DNA from: DASSOY01 sp035776675
Lineage (GTDB): Bacteria; Bacillota; Bacilli; Bacillales; DASSOY01
Length of the DNA: 64,000 nt
Assembly (NCBI GenBank): GCA_035776675.1
Contig: DASTWO010000067.1
Location: forward strand, 1 to 64,000
Direction of reading: 5' to 3'
Part shown: positions 42,653 through 52,134 of the stretch, in pieces
Layout of the letters: each line of letters starts with the position of its first letter
Numbering within the stretch: the stretch's first letter is position 1
Translations under genes and position numbers: made by a program
The notes under the pieces: generated by a model
Seen by the model: the letters and a program-made list of their open reading frames with translations, nothing else
Told to the model about the DNA's origin: nothing
Database searches by the model: none

Positions 42653-43519
42653 ATGAAGATTCTTGTGCTTGGGGGAACCCGGTTTTTCGGGAAACGTTTG
42701 GTGGAGAACCTGATTAATCATGGAGATCAAGTGACGATAGGGACGAGAGGTCAGACAAAGGATCCATTTGGTAACAAGGTAAATCGTGTTCAACTGGACC
42801 GGTTTGATCAGGACTCTTTGAAAGCCGCTGTCGGTTCGGAATCGTGGGATGTTGTGTATGATCAAATTTGTTATTCCCCGAATGACGCTTTGAACGCCTG
42901 TGAGGTATTTGGGGGCAAGGTAGATCGATACATTTTCACCTCTTCTATGTCGGTGTATGATCTTTCCGAAGTGCCTATTAAAGAGGAGGCTTACGATCCT
43001 TATACCTATCCAGTCGAAAAGGGAGATAGGGATCAATTTTCTTACAGCGAAGGGAAACGGCTGGCCGAGGCCGTATTCTTCCAACATGCCGATTTTCCTG
43101 TAACGGCGGTGCGCATTCCTATTGTAATGGGGACGGACGATTACACGGAACGATTGCTTTTTCATATTGAGAGAGTGAAGGACGGGCGCTCGTTGGGAAT
43201 GCCGAACAAAGAGGCGAAGCTGTCATTCATTTCTTCAGAAGAAGCCGCCGATTTTCTTGAATGGGCGGGCAAAAGTGAGTTGAATAGACCGGTAAACGCG
43301 TGTGCCGATGGAGACATCTCATTGGACGAATTACTTGGTTTGATTGAAGAAGCTGTTGGCCGCAAGGCAATTGTGAAGGAAGAAGCAGTAGAGGAAGATC
43401 GTTCTCCCTATGGAATTCCATCATCATGGATTATGAATAATACTAAGGCGAAAGAGGCGGGATATGTTTTCACATCTTTGCGTGACTGGCTGCCGGGCTT
43501 AATCCGGGAATTGGCTTAA
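42653..43519 (+). CDS. NAD-dependent epimerase/dehydratase family protein
   Basis: A 288-residue short-chain-like Rossmann protein. The N-terminal nucleotide-binding motif is ILVLGGTRFFGKRLVE, and SSMSVYD and FSYSEGKRLAE give the SxnYxxxK-like catalytic pattern. The C-terminus has the phrase GIPSSWIMNNTKAKEAGYVF. It resembles extended SDRs such as isoflavone-reductase-like or sugar-nucleotide epimerases without a defined substrate. The ATG at 42653 lies after GGGAGGAG. It starts 22 bases after ytpB and may be its operon partner. Confidence 0.82.
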   Translation: MKILVLGGTRFFGKRLVENLINHGDQVTIGTRGQTKDPFGNKVNRVQLDRFDQDSLKAAVGSESWDVVYDQICYSPNDALNACEVFGGKVDRYIFTSSMSVYDLSEVPIKEEAYDPYTYPVEKGDRDQFSYSEGKRLAEAVFFQHADFPVTAVRIPIVMGTDDYTERLLFHIERVKDGRSLGMPNKEAKLSFISSEEAADFLEWAGKSELNRPVNACADGDISLDELLGLIEEAVGRKAIVKEEAVEEDRSPYGIPSSWIMNNTKAKEAGYVFTSLRDWLPGLIRELA

Positions 43520-43696
43520 GAAAGCCGCTACAGCTGATTGAATAACCTCAATATCCGAAACGGCTATTTTATTGTGTGAAACCCTTAATATCAGTGAATG
43601 GCTCTGCTTGATAGCAAAAGTATTTTGGGTTGCGAAATAAATTGAAAAGGCATAGAATTGCCATTGGAAATGAGGAAACAGGGGAGGTGGCCGTCT

Positions 43697-44896
43697 ATGC
43701 CCAAGTCGTTTTGGTTATTGATTGTCGGAATGACTGTCAATGTTGCCGGTGCATCGTTGTTGTGGCCGTTAAACACCATTTACATTCATGGAGAATTGGG
43801 GAAATCGCTTGCGCTTGCCGGAGTGGCTCTTATGTTTAACGCCGGTGCGGCGATTGTCGGTAATCTCATCGGCGGGAGTTTGTTCGACAGCATTGGCGGC
43901 TATAAGGCTATCCTCGCCGGGATTTTTTTGTGTACGTTTGCGGCCGGAATGTTGATTTTCTTCCACAGTTGGTGGTTTTATATTATTTTTCTGGTGGTTC
44001 TTGGCTTTGGTTCGGGGATGGTCCGTCCCTCAATGTTTGCATTGGCCGGGTCGGTTTGGCCGGAAGGCGGACGCAAAGCGTTTAACGCGATTTATGTGGC
44101 GCAGAATCTTGGTGTGGCGGTCGGTGCCGCTGCCGGCGGATGGATCGCTTCCTTTTCTTTTCAAAGTGTATTTACAGTGAATATGGCTATGTATGCGATT
44201 TTTCTCTTGATTGCGTACTTCGGTTTTCGTCGTTTTGACGGTGAAGGTGAATCAGCTATTGCGGTCGGAAGGCCGCAATCGAAATCAGCTGGTATTCGTG
44301 ATCGCACCCGATTTACGGCGTTGATGATACTGAGTGCCGTCTTCTTTCTTTGCTGGATGGCATATGTCCAATGGCAGTCAACGATTGCGGCTTATACTCA
44401 GGAAATCGGTATTAGTCTGAATCAATATAGCTTGCTCTGGTCAGTGAACGGGGCGTTGATCGTTCTTGGCCAGCCATTGATTGCCATTGTCGTGAAGAAA
44501 GTCCGTTCTCCGAAGTCACAAATGACCGTTGGGATTTGCATTTTCATTGCAGCGATGGCTGTTGCTGCCGGGGCTGAGGGGTTCGTCGGATTCCTTACTG
44601 CAATGATCATCCTCACTTTTGGCGAAATGCTAGTATGGCCGGCGGTTCCAACCGTCGCTCACGAAATGGCGCCAACCGGCAGGGCAGGTTTCTATCAAGG
44701 ATTCGTGAACAGTATGAAAACGGCTGGGAAAATGGCAGGACCGCCGCTCGGCGGCATTATTGCAGATCTGTATGGGATGCCAACGTTGTTTTCATTGTTC
44801 ATGGTCGTTTTTGGTTTCGCGATCGTGGCCGCGTTGTTCTATGATCGTCCGTTGAAAAGAAGTCATACCACATCGGAAGCTGCCCGATCATGGTAA
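43697..44896 (+). CDS. yttB: MFS transporter, YttB-like
   Basis: A 399-residue 12-helix major facilitator. Helix 1 is WLLIVGMTVNVAGASLLWPL, with motif-A-like GSLFDSIGGYKAIL between helices 2 and 3, GFGSGMVRPSMFALAG, and motif-C-like GVAVGAAAGGWIASF. The ATG at 43697 follows GGGGAGGTGG by 7 bases; the frame is open further upstream from a TTG at 43658. In B. subtilis the MFS gene yttB lies next to leuS, and the same neighbourhood here supports the name, but the substrate is unknown and the symbol is tentative. Confidence 0.75.
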   Translation: MPKSFWLLIVGMTVNVAGASLLWPLNTIYIHGELGKSLALAGVALMFNAGAAIVGNLIGGSLFDSIGGYKAILAGIFLCTFAAGMLIFFHSWWFYIIFLVVLGFGSGMVRPSMFALAGSVWPEGGRKAFNAIYVAQNLGVAVGAAAGGWIASFSFQSVFTVNMAMYAIFLLIAYFGFRRFDGEGESAIAVGRPQSKSAGIRDRTRFTALMILSAVFFLCWMAYVQWQSTIAAYTQEIGISLNQYSLLWSVNGALIVLGQPLIAIVVKKVRSPKSQMTVGICIFIAAMAVAAGAEGFVGFLTAMIILTFGEMLVWPAVPTVAHEMAPTGRAGFYQGFVNSMKTAGKMAGPPLGGIIADLYGMPTLFSLFMVVFGFAIVAALFYDRPLKRSHTTSEAARSW

Positions 44897-44909
44897 TTTT
44901 CTTACGTGC

Positions 44910-44938
44910 TTGACAAATTATACATGAATGCATACAAT
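44910..44938 (+). promoter_or_regulatory. Promoter of the leuS T-box transcript
   Basis: TTGACA at 44910-44915 and TACAAT at 44933-44938 with a 17-base spacer. Confidence 0.75.
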
Positions 44939-44944
44939 ACAATT

Positions 44945-45217
44945 CATATAGTAAATTCGACAAGAACCGTGAAGAGGATCAGTAATGAAAGAAGAAAGTC
45001 CAGAGAGTTGGCGGCCGGTGCAAGCCATCCTTTATTCTTCATGAACTCGCCTCGGAGTTGCGGATGTGAACTGAAGCAGTATAGCATCCGACGTCTTTCC
45101 GCGTTAAGGAATTCTGAGTGAGCGCTCATGCGCTAATTTGGGTGGTACCGCGGAAGGCCCGATCATGTGATCAACCTCTCGTCCCTGATGTCAACATTGG
45201 GGATGGGAGGTTTTTTA
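44945..45217 (+). promoter_or_regulatory. T-box leader (tRNA-Leu sensing) of leuS
   Basis: The highly conserved T-box sequence TTTGGGTGGTACCGCGG is at about 45137-45153. Its UGGU can pair with the acceptor end of a tRNA with discriminator A, as in tRNA-Leu. Upstream is a long Stem I region with a candidate CTC specifier (in GAACTCGCC near 45045). Downstream a terminator (AACCTCTCGTCCC / GGGATGGGAGGTT, T-run to 45216) completes the switch: uncharged tRNA-Leu should stabilise the antiterminator and permit leuS transcription. A further 150 bases separate the terminator from the leuS start. Confidence 0.9.
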
Positions 45218-45367
45218 ACTATAAAAGAGGTTACCTAAGATCGTGGCATCCGTGTCACAACGGCGAATGACCCACAGTGGGCACCGCAAAAAACACTTTT
45301 CGTGAACCCCAACGAGTGGGGCGCCATACCGATCAACCATCGTTTTGAAAAAGGAGGTCATTTTATC

Positions 45368-47788
45368 ATGGCATATGATCATCGTGCAATTGAAAGAAAG
45401 TGGCAAAGACACTGGGAAGAAAACAAAACATACCGTACACCGGATGAGAGTGAGAAACCGAAATTTTACGCGTTGGATATGTATCCGTATCCGTCAGGTG
45501 CGGGACTTCATGTCGGCCATCCGGAAGGATATACCGCGACAGATATTCTATCCAGAATGAAACGCATGCAAGGATACAACGTTCTTCATCCGATTGGATG
45601 GGATGCCTTCGGGCTTCCCGCCGAACAATACGCGGTCAAAACAGGGAATGATCCGCGTGATTTCACAAAACACAATATCAATACTTTTCGGGATCAGATC
45701 AAATCACTTGGGTTTTCCTATGATTGGGACCGTGAAATCAGCACCACTCACCCGGAATATTATAAATGGACGCAATGGATTTTTCTGAAGCTCTATGAAA
45801 AAGGGCTTGCGTATATGACCGAAGCACCGGTGAATTGGTGCCCGGAGCTCGGAACCGTGTTGGCCAACGAGGAGGTCATTGACGGAAAAAGTGAAGTTGG
45901 CGGCTTCCCTGTGATTCGAAAGCCGATGAAACAATGGATGCTGAAGATCACCGCTTACGCCGACCGTTTATTGGATGACCTTGAGGAAGTGGATTGGCCT
46001 GAAGGAATCAAAGACATGCAGCGTAACTGGATTGGCCGGTCGGAAGGCGCTGAAATTACTTTTGCCATCGACGATCATGAAGATGTACTGGAAGTGTTCT
46101 CGACTCGTCCAGACACTTTGTTTGGCGCTACTTACATGGTGTTGTCGCCGGAGCATCCACTGGTAGACAAAATTACAACAGGAGAACACAAAGACGCGGT
46201 AGCGAAGTATCAGGAAGATGTCGCCAAGAAAAGTGAGCTTGAACGTACTGATCTGGCAAAGGAGAAGACGGGGGCGTTCACCGGCGCCTTCGCCATAAAT
46301 CCGGCAAATAATGAGAAACTGCCGATTTGGATCGCGGATTACGTGCTGATGTCATACGGAACCGGTGCTATCATGGCTGTTCCGGCCCATGACGATCGTG
46401 ATTGGGAGTTTGCGAAGGAGTTCAAGTTGTCGATCCGTGAAGTGGTTTCCGGCGGCGGAAACGTTGATGAGGAACCTTACGCAGGGGATGGAACGCTAGT
46501 CAACTCGGAATTCCTGAACGGGATGAACAAACAGGAAGCAATCGATAAAATGATCGCTTGGCTTGTAGAAAACGGCAAAGGTGAGCGGAAAGTGACGTAC
46601 CGGCTGCGTGACTGGTTGTTCAGCCGCCAGCGTTACTGGGGCGAACCGATTCCGATCCTTCACCTTGAAGACGGGACAATGAAGCCGGTGCCGGAGAACC
46701 AGCTTCCGCTGGAGCTGCCGAAGGCTAAAGAGGTGAAACCTTCTGGCACAGGTGAGTCACCACTGGCTAACATCGAGGATTGGGTCAATACGTTTGATCC
46801 GGAAACCGGACAGAAAGCTCGCAGGGAAACGAACACAATGCCGCAGTGGGCAGGCAGCTGTTGGTACTACTTGCGCTATATCGATCCTCGAAATGAGGAA
46901 AGGCTTGCCGATCCGGAAAAGTTAAAACATTGGCTGCCAGTCGACGTTTATATCGGCGGTGCGGAACACGCCGTATTGCATTTGCTGTACGCGCGTTTCT
47001 GGCATAAATTTCTGTATGATCTCGGAATTGTCCCGACAAAAGAACCGTTCCAGCGCCTGTATAACCAGGGCATGATCCTTGGCGAAGGCAATGAAAAAAT
47101 GAGTAAGTCCAAGGGCAATGTTGTCAACCCTGATGAGATTATTGAGTCCCACGGTGCCGATACGCTTCGTCTTTATGAGATGTTCATGGGGCCGCTTGAT
47201 GCGTCAATCGCATGGTCGGAAACAGGGTTAGACGGTTCTCGACGCTTCCTGGATCGCATTTGGCGCCTGTTTGTTTCGGACAACGGTGAACTGAATTCCC
47301 GGATCACCGATTCGAAAACGGAAGAAACCTTTGAACGAGTTTACCACCAAACGGTGAAAAAGGTAACAGAAGATGTTGAAGGCCTTCGCTTTAATACGGC
47401 CATTTCACAAATGATGGTATTTGTGAATGAGGCTTATAAGCAAGAGACGCTTCCGAAAGAAATGATGGAAGGTTTCGTTCAGTTGTTGTCGCCGGTCGCC
47501 CCGCATATCAGCGAAGAATTGTGGCATAAGCTTGGCCATACGGAAACGATTACTTATGAAGCCTGGCCGGAGTATGACGAAGGGAAATTGACGGAACAAG
47601 AAGTCGAGGTCGTCGTCCAGATCAACGGTAAGGTCCGCACGAAGTTGACGGTACCTAAAGATATGACGAAGGATGAAATGGAATCCACTGCACTGGAAGA
47701 TGAGAAAATCAAGGATAACATCGCGGGAAAGACTGTACGTAAGGTAATTGTCGTACCAGGCAAACTAGTTAATATTGTGGCAAGTTAA
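45368..47788 (+). CDS. leuS: Leucyl-tRNA synthetase
   Basis: An 806-residue class I synthetase. The HIGH motif appears as GLHVGHPEGYTATD near residue 43 and KMSKSKGN near residue 577. The inserted editing domain includes STRPDTLFGATYMVLSPEH. The N-terminus MAYDHRAIERKWQRHWEENK agrees with Bacillus LeuS. The ATG at 45368 follows AAGGAGG by 10 bases; an in-frame GTG at 45302 is not supported by the family. Expression is governed by the T-box leader. The terminator after it also serves the convergent fsr gene. Confidence 0.97.
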   Translation: MAYDHRAIERKWQRHWEENKTYRTPDESEKPKFYALDMYPYPSGAGLHVGHPEGYTATDILSRMKRMQGYNVLHPIGWDAFGLPAEQYAVKTGNDPRDFTKHNINTFRDQIKSLGFSYDWDREISTTHPEYYKWTQWIFLKLYEKGLAYMTEAPVNWCPELGTVLANEEVIDGKSEVGGFPVIRKPMKQWMLKITAYADRLLDDLEEVDWPEGIKDMQRNWIGRSEGAEITFAIDDHEDVLEVFSTRPDTLFGATYMVLSPEHPLVDKITTGEHKDAVAKYQEDVAKKSELERTDLAKEKTGAFTGAFAINPANNEKLPIWIADYVLMSYGTGAIMAVPAHDDRDWEFAKEFKLSIREVVSGGGNVDEEPYAGDGTLVNSEFLNGMNKQEAIDKMIAWLVENGKGERKVTYRLRDWLFSRQRYWGEPIPILHLEDGTMKPVPENQLPLELPKAKEVKPSGTGESPLANIEDWVNTFDPETGQKARRETNTMPQWAGSCWYYLRYIDPRNEERLADPEKLKHWLPVDVYIGGAEHAVLHLLYARFWHKFLYDLGIVPTKEPFQRLYNQGMILGEGNEKMSKSKGNVVNPDEIIESHGADTLRLYEMFMGPLDASIAWSETGLDGSRRFLDRIWRLFVSDNGELNSRITDSKTEETFERVYHQTVKKVTEDVEGLRFNTAISQMMVFVNEAYKQETLPKEMMEGFVQLLSPVAPHISEELWHKLGHTETITYEAWPEYDEGKLTEQEVEVVVQINGKVRTKLTVPKDMTKDEMESTALEDEKIKDNIAGKTVRKVIVVPGKLVNIVAS

Positions 47789-47794
47789 GGAGAA

Positions 47795-47832
47795 AAGGCA
47801 TCGGCTGACAGAGTCAGGTCGATGCCTTCTTT
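47795..47832. terminator. Bidirectional terminator between leuS and fsr
   Basis: AAGGCATCG / CGATGCCTT with an inner CTGAC/GTCAG stem, an A-run before it and T-rich sequence after it. Confidence 0.8.
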
Positions 47833-47836
47833 TCGT

Positions 47837-49057
47837 CTATGAAGTTTGCCATTTCTCCAATTGTTCATCGCTCGGCAACAGCAGTGCCAATAGGCCGAGC
47901 AGCGGCAAGAATGAAACAGCTGTCATGGTTGAGGCGATTCCGAACAAGTCGGCAAAACGTCCGATCACGATTGACCCGATGGCGCCGAGGCCAAAACCGA
48001 GGCCGACAATCAGTCCGGAGGCGGTCCCAATATTGCCGGGTAACAATTCCTGTGCGTAGACGACGGAAACCGAGACATTGGCAAGCAAGATCACACCGGT
48101 CAATACCAAAAGAGGCAAGGCCAGAACCGGGCCAACGTGCGGCAAAAGGATACTGATTGGCGCGGAGCCTGCTATTGAAAGGAGAATGACGTTTCGTTTC
48201 CCGATCTTATCCGCAATAGGACCCCCAATGAAAGTTCCTAACGCGGCCGCCGCCATAAAAACAAAGATGTATAACTCCGCGTGTTGAATAGTGAAATGGT
48301 ACTCTTCGATTGTGAAGAAGGTATAGAAGTTCAGCATGGCGGTCCGATACCATGATCGTGCAAATACGAGAAAAACCAAGAGCCCCATAACATAAATCAA
48401 CCGGTAATTAAGGGAGAACCTGTTGTTGCCCGCATGTTGTTTGTTCGGACGCTTTCTAGATTGGAAAGGCAGTTGTTCAGCGTACCATTTGGCAATATAA
48501 AATAATAAAATAACGGCCATAGCTGCAACAATCGTGAACCAGAGGGCGCCGTCCTGGCCAAGCGGGACTAATATGAGCGCGGTGATAATCGGGCCAAGAG
48601 CCTGTCCTGTGTTTCCGCCGACCTGGTAGATCGATTGCGCAAAACCGCGGCGGCCGCCTGAGGCCATATAGGCGACACGTGAGCCTTCAGGATGAAAGAT
48701 GGCGCCTCCAATTCCGATGAAGGCGACGGAAAGCACAACTAACCAAAATGACGGGGCCAATGCCAAACCGACAATGCCAAATAGTGTGAAACATAGGCCG
48801 ATAGGCAATGCAAAAGGCGAAGGCTTGCGATCTGTGAACCAGCCGACGAGAGGTTGAATGACCGAAGAGGTCATGTTCGCCGCAAAGGCGATGAGTCCGA
48901 GTTGGGTGAAAGTGAGCCCGAGTGATTGTTCGAGAATCGGAAACATAGCCGGAATCAGTGCGGAAATTGAATCGTTCAACAGGTGAACGGTGGCGATGAT
49001 CAACAGGATCGGATAGATGGTCTTCGATTTGTTGAGTGTCAGAGCTTGTCCTTGCAT
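47837..49057 (-). CDS. fsr: MFS transporter, fosmidomycin-resistance type
   Basis: A 406-residue 12-helix MFS protein. The N-terminal HLLNDSISALIPAMFPILEQ, the motif GWFTDRKPSPFALPIG and AIFHPEGSRVAYMASGGRRG with SIYQVGGNTGQALGP are the hallmark of the Fsr family (FAR/fosmidomycin resistance). GGGAAG lies about 6 bases before the ATG. The name implies export of fosmidomycin in E. coli; in bacilli the physiological substrate is unknown. Monocistronic, convergent with leuS. Confidence 0.87.
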   Translation of the reverse strand: MQGQALTLNKSKTIYPILLIIATVHLLNDSISALIPAMFPILEQSLGLTFTQLGLIAFAANMTSSVIQPLVGWFTDRKPSPFALPIGLCFTLFGIVGLALAPSFWLVVLSVAFIGIGGAIFHPEGSRVAYMASGGRRGFAQSIYQVGGNTGQALGPIITALILVPLGQDGALWFTIVAAMAVILLFYIAKWYAEQLPFQSRKRPNKQHAGNNRFSLNYRLIYVMGLLVFLVFARSWYRTAMLNFYTFFTIEEYHFTIQHAELYIFVFMAAAALGTFIGGPIADKIGKRNVILLSIAGSAPISILLPHVGPVLALPLLVLTGVILLANVSVSVVYAQELLPGNIGTASGLIVGLGFGLGAIGSIVIGRFADLFGIASTMTAVSFLPLLGLLALLLPSDEQLEKWQTS

Positions 49058-49118
49058 AAGATCTTCCCTTTTTTCTACTTATTATATCAAGAAGGCGCCA
49101 AAACTAAATCCACTTTGC

Positions 49119-49146
49119 TTGACTTTTTCGTCTGAAACGGTAGAAT
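49119..49146 (+). promoter_or_regulatory. Promoter of the rhodanese gene
   Basis: TTGACT at 49119-49124 and TAGAAT at 49141-49146 with a 16-base spacer. Confidence 0.55.
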
Positions 49147-49171
49147 GGCGTGACAGAGGAGGGGACTTCTA

Positions 49172-49483
49172 ATGAATGAAAATGAAATCACAACCGACGA
49201 ATTAAAGAAATGGCTTGAGTCAGGGGAACCTGTTTCCATTATAGATGTTCGTGAACAAGAAGAGGTAGATGCTGGAAAGATCCCAGGGGCAAGACACATT
49301 CGCATGAGTGAAATTCCGGAGCGGCTGGATGAATTGGAAGAGAACAAGGAACATATTCTTGTTTGTCGATCTGGCCGGCGAAGTGGCTACGTGACGGAAT
49401 TTCTGCGTGAACAAGGTTATCAGGCAAGGAATATGGCCGGCGGCATGCTGGAATGGGAAGGCGAAGTTTCAAGCAAAGAATAA
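49172..49483 (+). CDS. ytwF: Rhodanese-like sulfurtransferase YtwF
   Basis: A 103-residue single rhodanese domain: VSIIDVREQEEVDAGKIPGA at about residues 21-40, catalytic Cys65 in the loop VCRSGRRS, and NMAGGMLEWEGE at the end. The active-site loop C-R-S-G-R-R is the standard persulfide-forming type. GAGGGG lies about 8 bases before the ATG. The position near leuS and cse60 fits B. subtilis ytwF. The physiological sulfur acceptor is not known. Confidence 0.88.
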   Translation: MNENEITTDELKKWLESGEPVSIIDVREQEEVDAGKIPGARHIRMSEIPERLDELEENKEHILVCRSGRRSGYVTEFLREQGYQARNMAGGMLEWEGEVSSKE

Positions 49484-49545
49484 TGAGGATGTAAGCAGGA
49501 ATTGATGCATCTCCGGACGAAATAAGACGCTGGAGGTGTTTTTTC

Positions 49546-49731
49546 GTGCTTAAGGTAAAGATATTCGATGCCGAACATGAGGCGGATCTTGAAGAAGAAG
49601 TCAACCGTTTCCTGGAAACGATCTCGGAATCGCAATTTAATGATGTGAAATTCCAGGTTGCGGCGGCGGAAGACACGGAAAGCGGAGAGATGGTGTGCAG
49701 TTATTCGGCAATGGTTCTCTATAGAGGATGA
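49546..49731 (+). CDS. cse60: Sporulation protein Cse60
   Basis: A 61-residue acidic protein closely matching the Cse60 (YteV) family of spore-formers: KVKIFDAEHEADLEEEVNRF, ETISESQFNDVKF and a C-terminal YSAMVLYR. The GTG start follows GGAGGTG by 7 bases. In B. subtilis the gene is transcribed by the mother-cell sigma factor SigE; the upstream region is short and I could not confirm a SigE promoter. Supports the view that this organism sporulates. Confidence 0.85.
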   Translation: MLKVKIFDAEHEADLEEEVNRFLETISESQFNDVKFQVAAAEDTESGEMVCSYSAMVLYRG

Positions 49732-49828
49732 GCTATAAAATTTTTTTAATCCATTGAGAGAAAACGAGCCCAAACCATACAATGTTGTCTGGAAGAAAGC
49801 ATTTTTCCTTGATGAAAATGGCCGTACG

Positions 49829-49857
49829 TTGTCCTCAAGGGCAAAATTCTCTACAAT
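49829..49857 (+). promoter_or_regulatory. Promoter of ytgP
   Basis: TTGTCC at 49829-49834 and TACAAT at 49852-49857 with a 17-base spacer. Confidence 0.6.
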
Positions 49858-49916
49858 AGGAGGAGATGAAGTTCGGTCATTGTCGGATTGGCGACAATGA
49901 TGTAGGAGAGAGTTAT

Positions 49917-51566
49917 ATGTCGGAATCACGGTTACTTCGCGGCACGGTTATTTTATCAGCGGCCGTTTTTTTCTCGAAATTTCTCGGTTTAATTTTTGTT
50001 ATTCCTTTTGAAGCGCTTGTCGGGCCGACGGGTTTGGCCCTGTACGGGTATGCCTATACGCCTTATACGATCATTTTAAGCATAGCGACAATGGGGGTCC
50101 CGATGGCGATCTCCAAATTTGTTTCCAAATATAATGCATTGGGAGATTATCGGACGGGAAGAAGATTATTCAAGTCGGGGTTGCTTCTCATGAGCCTTAC
50201 CGGCTTCATTGCTTTTCTTCTCTTATTCTTTCTGGCTCCGGCCATAGCCCCTTATGTGGTTCATGACGCTGCTAAAGGCAATGATCCTGAAGATGTTGTT
50301 CTGGTGATTCGACTGGTCAGTACCGCTTTAATCGTGGTCCCTGTTATGAGTGTGATCCGAGGGTATTTTCAAGGGTTTCAATCCATGGGCCCGACCGCGG
50401 CTTCGCAAGTTGTCGAACAGATCGTTAGAATCGGATTTATTCTTGTTGGTGCTTCTTTGGTCATTTATGCGTTTAACGGCAGTGTAACCACAGCGGTAGG
50501 GTTTGCGACTTTTGCGGCTTTTGTTGGCGCGCTTGGCGGACTGGCTGTCTTATTACGTTATTGGAAAAAAAGAAAACCGGGACTCGACCGGCAGCTGGCG
50601 CAAAGTCGACAGGACTCGAATATCCCATATGCGAATATGTATCGAGAGTTGATCACTTATGCCGTTCCGTTTGTAGTGGTCGGATTGGCAATTCCATTGT
50701 ATTTATTGGTGGACGAGTTCACTGTGAACCGCACTATAACGTCCATTTCCGGATTCACTTTAAAGGAAGCGGAGCGGATATTCGCCAACATCAATCAGGC
50801 CGTGCAAAAGCTGATCATGATTCCCGTGTCCTTATCAACCGCCCTTGCGGTCACTCTTGTTCCGGCTATCACCAATTCCTTTACTTCAGGGAATTATCGC
50901 CGGTTGCATAATCAGATGACACAAGCCTTTCAGATTGTGTTGTTCTTAACGATTCCGGCAGCTGTCGGTTTATCCGTCTTGGCTTATGCCATTTATGGAA
51001 CCTTGTACGGGATAGGGGAGTACAACATCGCGGACGTGGCTTTAGGAGGCAAAATTCTGCGGTGGTATGCGCCGACGGCTTTGTTGTTCGCGTTATTCTC
51101 GATCACGGCGTCGATTCTGCAAGGGATCAACCAGCAGAAATTCACGATCTTCAGTCTATTGGTCGGTTTGCTAATGAAACTGTTGCTCAACCAGTGGCTG
51201 TTGAGAGCATCCCCTGAACTTGGCGCTGTTTTTGCGACGGATATCGGTTTCATCTGTTCAGTTACATTGAACCTCATTGTCATTCGAACGTATGTATCTT
51301 ACCGGCTCGGTTTTGTGTTTAAACGTGGCCTGTTGATATTGATTTTCTCCGCTCTAATGGCGATCGTTGTATGGTTAGCCACCATGCCTATTCGGGGAGG
51401 CGGAACAGTGCCGGACAGCTATGCTGAAGCGATTTTCATTATGATTCCCGGAGTGCTGGTCGGCGGTGCCTTCTATTTCTTGTTAGTCTACCGATCCAAT
51501 CTCGCAGGTCAAATATTAGGTGATCGGTTTTCCGTATTGAAACGGAAAAAGGGAGAATCCAAATAG
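49917..51566 (+). CDS. ytgP: Lipid II flippase YtgP (MurJ/MOP superfamily)
   Basis: A 549-residue integral membrane protein with about 14 hydrophobic segments, of the polysaccharide transporter/SpoVB-like branch of the MOP superfamily. N-terminal LLRGTVILSAAVFFSKFLGL and YGYAYTPYTIILSIATMGVP are typical. YtgP is the MurJ-type lipid II flippase of B. subtilis; the paralogue SpoVB acts in cortex synthesis. The position after cse60 favours YtgP. The ATG at 49917 follows GTAGGAGAG by 7 bases; an ATG at 49866 is in frame but lacks support. The terminator stem overlaps its stop codon. Confidence 0.88.
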   Translation: MSESRLLRGTVILSAAVFFSKFLGLIFVIPFEALVGPTGLALYGYAYTPYTIILSIATMGVPMAISKFVSKYNALGDYRTGRRLFKSGLLLMSLTGFIAFLLLFFLAPAIAPYVVHDAAKGNDPEDVVLVIRLVSTALIVVPVMSVIRGYFQGFQSMGPTAASQVVEQIVRIGFILVGASLVIYAFNGSVTTAVGFATFAAFVGALGGLAVLLRYWKKRKPGLDRQLAQSRQDSNIPYANMYRELITYAVPFVVVGLAIPLYLLVDEFTVNRTITSISGFTLKEAERIFANINQAVQKLIMIPVSLSTALAVTLVPAITNSFTSGNYRRLHNQMTQAFQIVLFLTIPAAVGLSVLAYAIYGTLYGIGEYNIADVALGGKILRWYAPTALLFALFSITASILQGINQQKFTIFSLLVGLLMKLLLNQWLLRASPELGAVFATDIGFICSVTLNLIVIRTYVSYRLGFVFKRGLLILIFSALMAIVVWLATMPIRGGGTVPDSYAEAIFIMIPGVLVGGAFYFLLVYRSNLAGQILGDRFSVLKRKKGESK

Positions 51567-51583
51567 GGTTCTCTTTTTTTTTT
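51553..51583 (+). terminator. Terminator of ytgP, overlapping its stop codon
   Basis: GAGAATCC / GGGTTCTC stem followed by ten T; the TAG stop lies in the loop. Confidence 0.85.
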
Positions 51584-51613
51584 GGCCGCCAAAACCGTTT
51601 AGGTTCAGCTTTC

Positions 51614-52045
51614 TTATTCAGAAGGGAGATTTCTGTCGTACCAGGCAAGTTGCTTTCCGATTCCCATTCCTTTAAGCGGCACTTCATAGTGAAAGCCGTA
51701 GCGCTTCAATTCCGGCTGCAAGAATTTTCGATAGACGAATCCCCCGTGCAAATAGACAGTCACATTATCAGGGGCTTCATAGCTTTTCAGGTCATCCACT
51801 ACAGACTCCGCCCATCGCTTCTTTTCTTCCAGACTGAATGTTTTGATTGACACATTGTAAGGTTCCATGATTTGTTCCGGCAACAAAAGCCCGTCTTTGG
51901 CATTATAGAAATAGAATCGCTTATAAGATTGCAGAGCGTATTTGACTGATTTCCGAAAAAGTGGACTTGTGTAGAATTCAATTACTGGCGCTGGGTGAGA
52001 CTGTTTCTTACGGGCGGTGGCCAACAGGCCGACAGCTGTTTGCAT
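51614..52045 (-). CDS. DUF6884-like protein
   Basis: A 143-residue soluble protein: VGLLATARKKQSHPAPVIEF, YTSPLFRKSVKYALQ, FYFYNAKDGLLLPEQIMEPY, and a C-terminal LAWYDRNLP. The combination of C/A-xxKK near the start, YxSxLFxKS and KxGLLxPxxxIxPY is what I associate with DUF6884, a family seen in bacteria, archaea and phages with no fixed function; some members recall tRNA-modifying or archaeosine-synthase-like folds. AAAGGAGGG lies 7 bases before the ATG at 52045. Single gene, convergent with ytgP. Confidence 0.75.
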   Translation of the reverse strand: MQTAVGLLATARKKQSHPAPVIEFYTSPLFRKSVKYALQSYKRFYFYNAKDGLLLPEQIMEPYNVSIKTFSLEEKKRWAESVVDDLKSYEAPDNVTVYLHGGFVYRKFLQPELKRYGFHYEVPLKGMGIGKQLAWYDRNLPSE

Positions 52046-52134
52046 AAGAAATCCCTCCTTTCGCTTATTATAGCTCATTTTGATTCGAAAGACTCATAAA
52101 GACATCAAAATTTTTGGTGAAATGTCGGCAAGAT

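Noticed and set aside
42551..43165. A 204-codon antisense frame over the epimerase gene
   Set aside because: The plus-strand Rossmann protein is convincing; the antisense product has no recognisable features.
44945..45120. Short plus- and minus-strand ORFs inside the leuS leader
   Set aside because: They overlap the conserved T-box RNA structure and have no ribosome binding sites.
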